DNA of 64,000 bases from Asterias amurensis (taxonomy: Eukaryota > Echinodermata > Asteroidea > Forcipulatida > Asteriidae). Below the pieces are notes generated by a model. The model was not told where the DNA came from. It ran no database searches and saw only the letters and a list, made by a program, of their open reading frames with translations. Positions 63,114 through 64,000 of this stretch are shown in pieces. The stretch covers positions 15,404,450 through 15,468,449 of the forward strand of contig NC_092648.1 in assembly GCF_032118995.1 (NCBI RefSeq), written 5' to 3'. The stretch's first letter is position 1. Every line of letters starts with the position of its first letter. Both the position numbers and the translations under genes were made by a program.

Positions 63114-64000
63114 CTAATGACAAGCCGGACCCTAGAGATGATTTTGACGGAACTCGCGCTTGAATCGTTGAGATTCCCCTGTGCATGGAGCAATGTCTCC
63201 GTGCCATTAGGATTACAATTCACTAAACTATAAATAGAATTAGGGTATACCAGGAAGATTTGTCTAGCAGCCTCGGCTCCCAAGAAACCATGCAACAAAC
63301 GTCTTTCCCTTTTTATTGGATTTGGAATGGTAAAGAACCCTATAGTTTATCAGTAGACTTTTGTGTGGTTATTTTTGGTGGACAGACTGCACCAGGTTTC
63401 CAGGGATGTCAGGGCATAATGCAATGGTGCAGAATAACTCTAAAATTATAATACCTTAATTTGAGTGTGCTTATGTGCAGAACTGTATGTTTTTATGTAA
63501 ATGATATTGCAATGGAAAATTCATCGAAGGTTTATTGTGTGTTGTGAAACACAAAACAAATGATTTGTCTTTACAAAATAAACAATGTTCTAAAGACGGT
63601 AGTAAAATAATTATTTACAAAGAAACAGAAATATAACGAAGAAATACAGAGGGTCATTTCCCTATAACAAGAAAATAAGACTACATCTTCATTCGATCTT
63701 ACTACATGGCACTTACTTCCTGCAAATATAATTTATAAAGGTGGCATAAATAATTTAAAGCTAAAATGGATTTTGTGAACTCATTTTAGTTCACACCGAA
63801 AAACATCAGCCATATCCATCCAGGATTTAGTATAACCAGAAATGATCTGATTACTTCAACAGGATTATGGATCCTGGAAACACCCCCTCAAAAAAGTACA
63901 TCACTGCATTTCACTCCGGGGGCTTAAAATATGGGTTTTGTGTCTGTAAATTAGGACTCTGTAGCTGGGGGTGCCTTGGCACAAAGGGATCTTCATAATA

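Overview
This is a stretch of animal nuclear genome, AT-rich and repeat-dense, with small coding exons bounded by GT/AG splice sites and long introns. The repeats point to an echinoderm, most likely a sea star: several short inverted-repeat transposons match, from memory, families I associate with asteroid genomes (ends such as AGTGGACACTATTGG and AAAGGAACACGTTGCC). The species call is an inference; the gene calls rest on exon translations.

Layout. (1) 304-4159, + strand: the last four exons of a BAHD1-like protein, carrying its C-terminal BAH domain. (2) 4160-13371: 3' UTR plus intergenic DNA with transposon copies, tandem duplications and a SINE with an intact target duplication. (3) 13372-16382, +: complete NAA20, catalytic subunit of the NatB N-terminal acetyltransferase, in six exons, one only 25 bp. 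The gene is bracketed by two inverted copies of one transposon. (4) 18416-34906, +: complete FNTB, the protein farnesyltransferase beta subunit, in twelve coding exons. Its 7.1-kb intron 6 hosts an unrecognised two-exon gene on the opposite strand (23992-26050), coding for a 512-residue protein with a basic N-terminal half, a Lys/Glu/Pro repeat and a very acidic tail. (5) 40835-45949, - strand: complete MAX, the bHLH-zipper partner of MYC, in four exons, tail-to-tail with FNTB. (6) 45950-51856: spacer with the MAX promoter (E-box) and a CpG-rich foldback element. (7) 51857-60975, -: the last three exons of an ARF-family small GTPase closest to ARL11/ARL14; its first exon lies beyond the window or was not found. 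(8) 60976-64000: further intron or upstream DNA with repeats and an unrecognised open stretch.

The genes do not form an operon. They are housekeeping or regulatory genes: chromatin reading (BAHD1), protein N-terminal acetylation (NAA20), protein prenylation (FNTB), E-box transcription (MAX) and membrane traffic or signalling (ARL). The tail-to-tail FNTB-MAX pair also occurs on human chromosome 14q23 (from memory), so this looks like very old microsynteny. No rRNA, canonical tRNA, CRISPR or virus-derived element was recognised.
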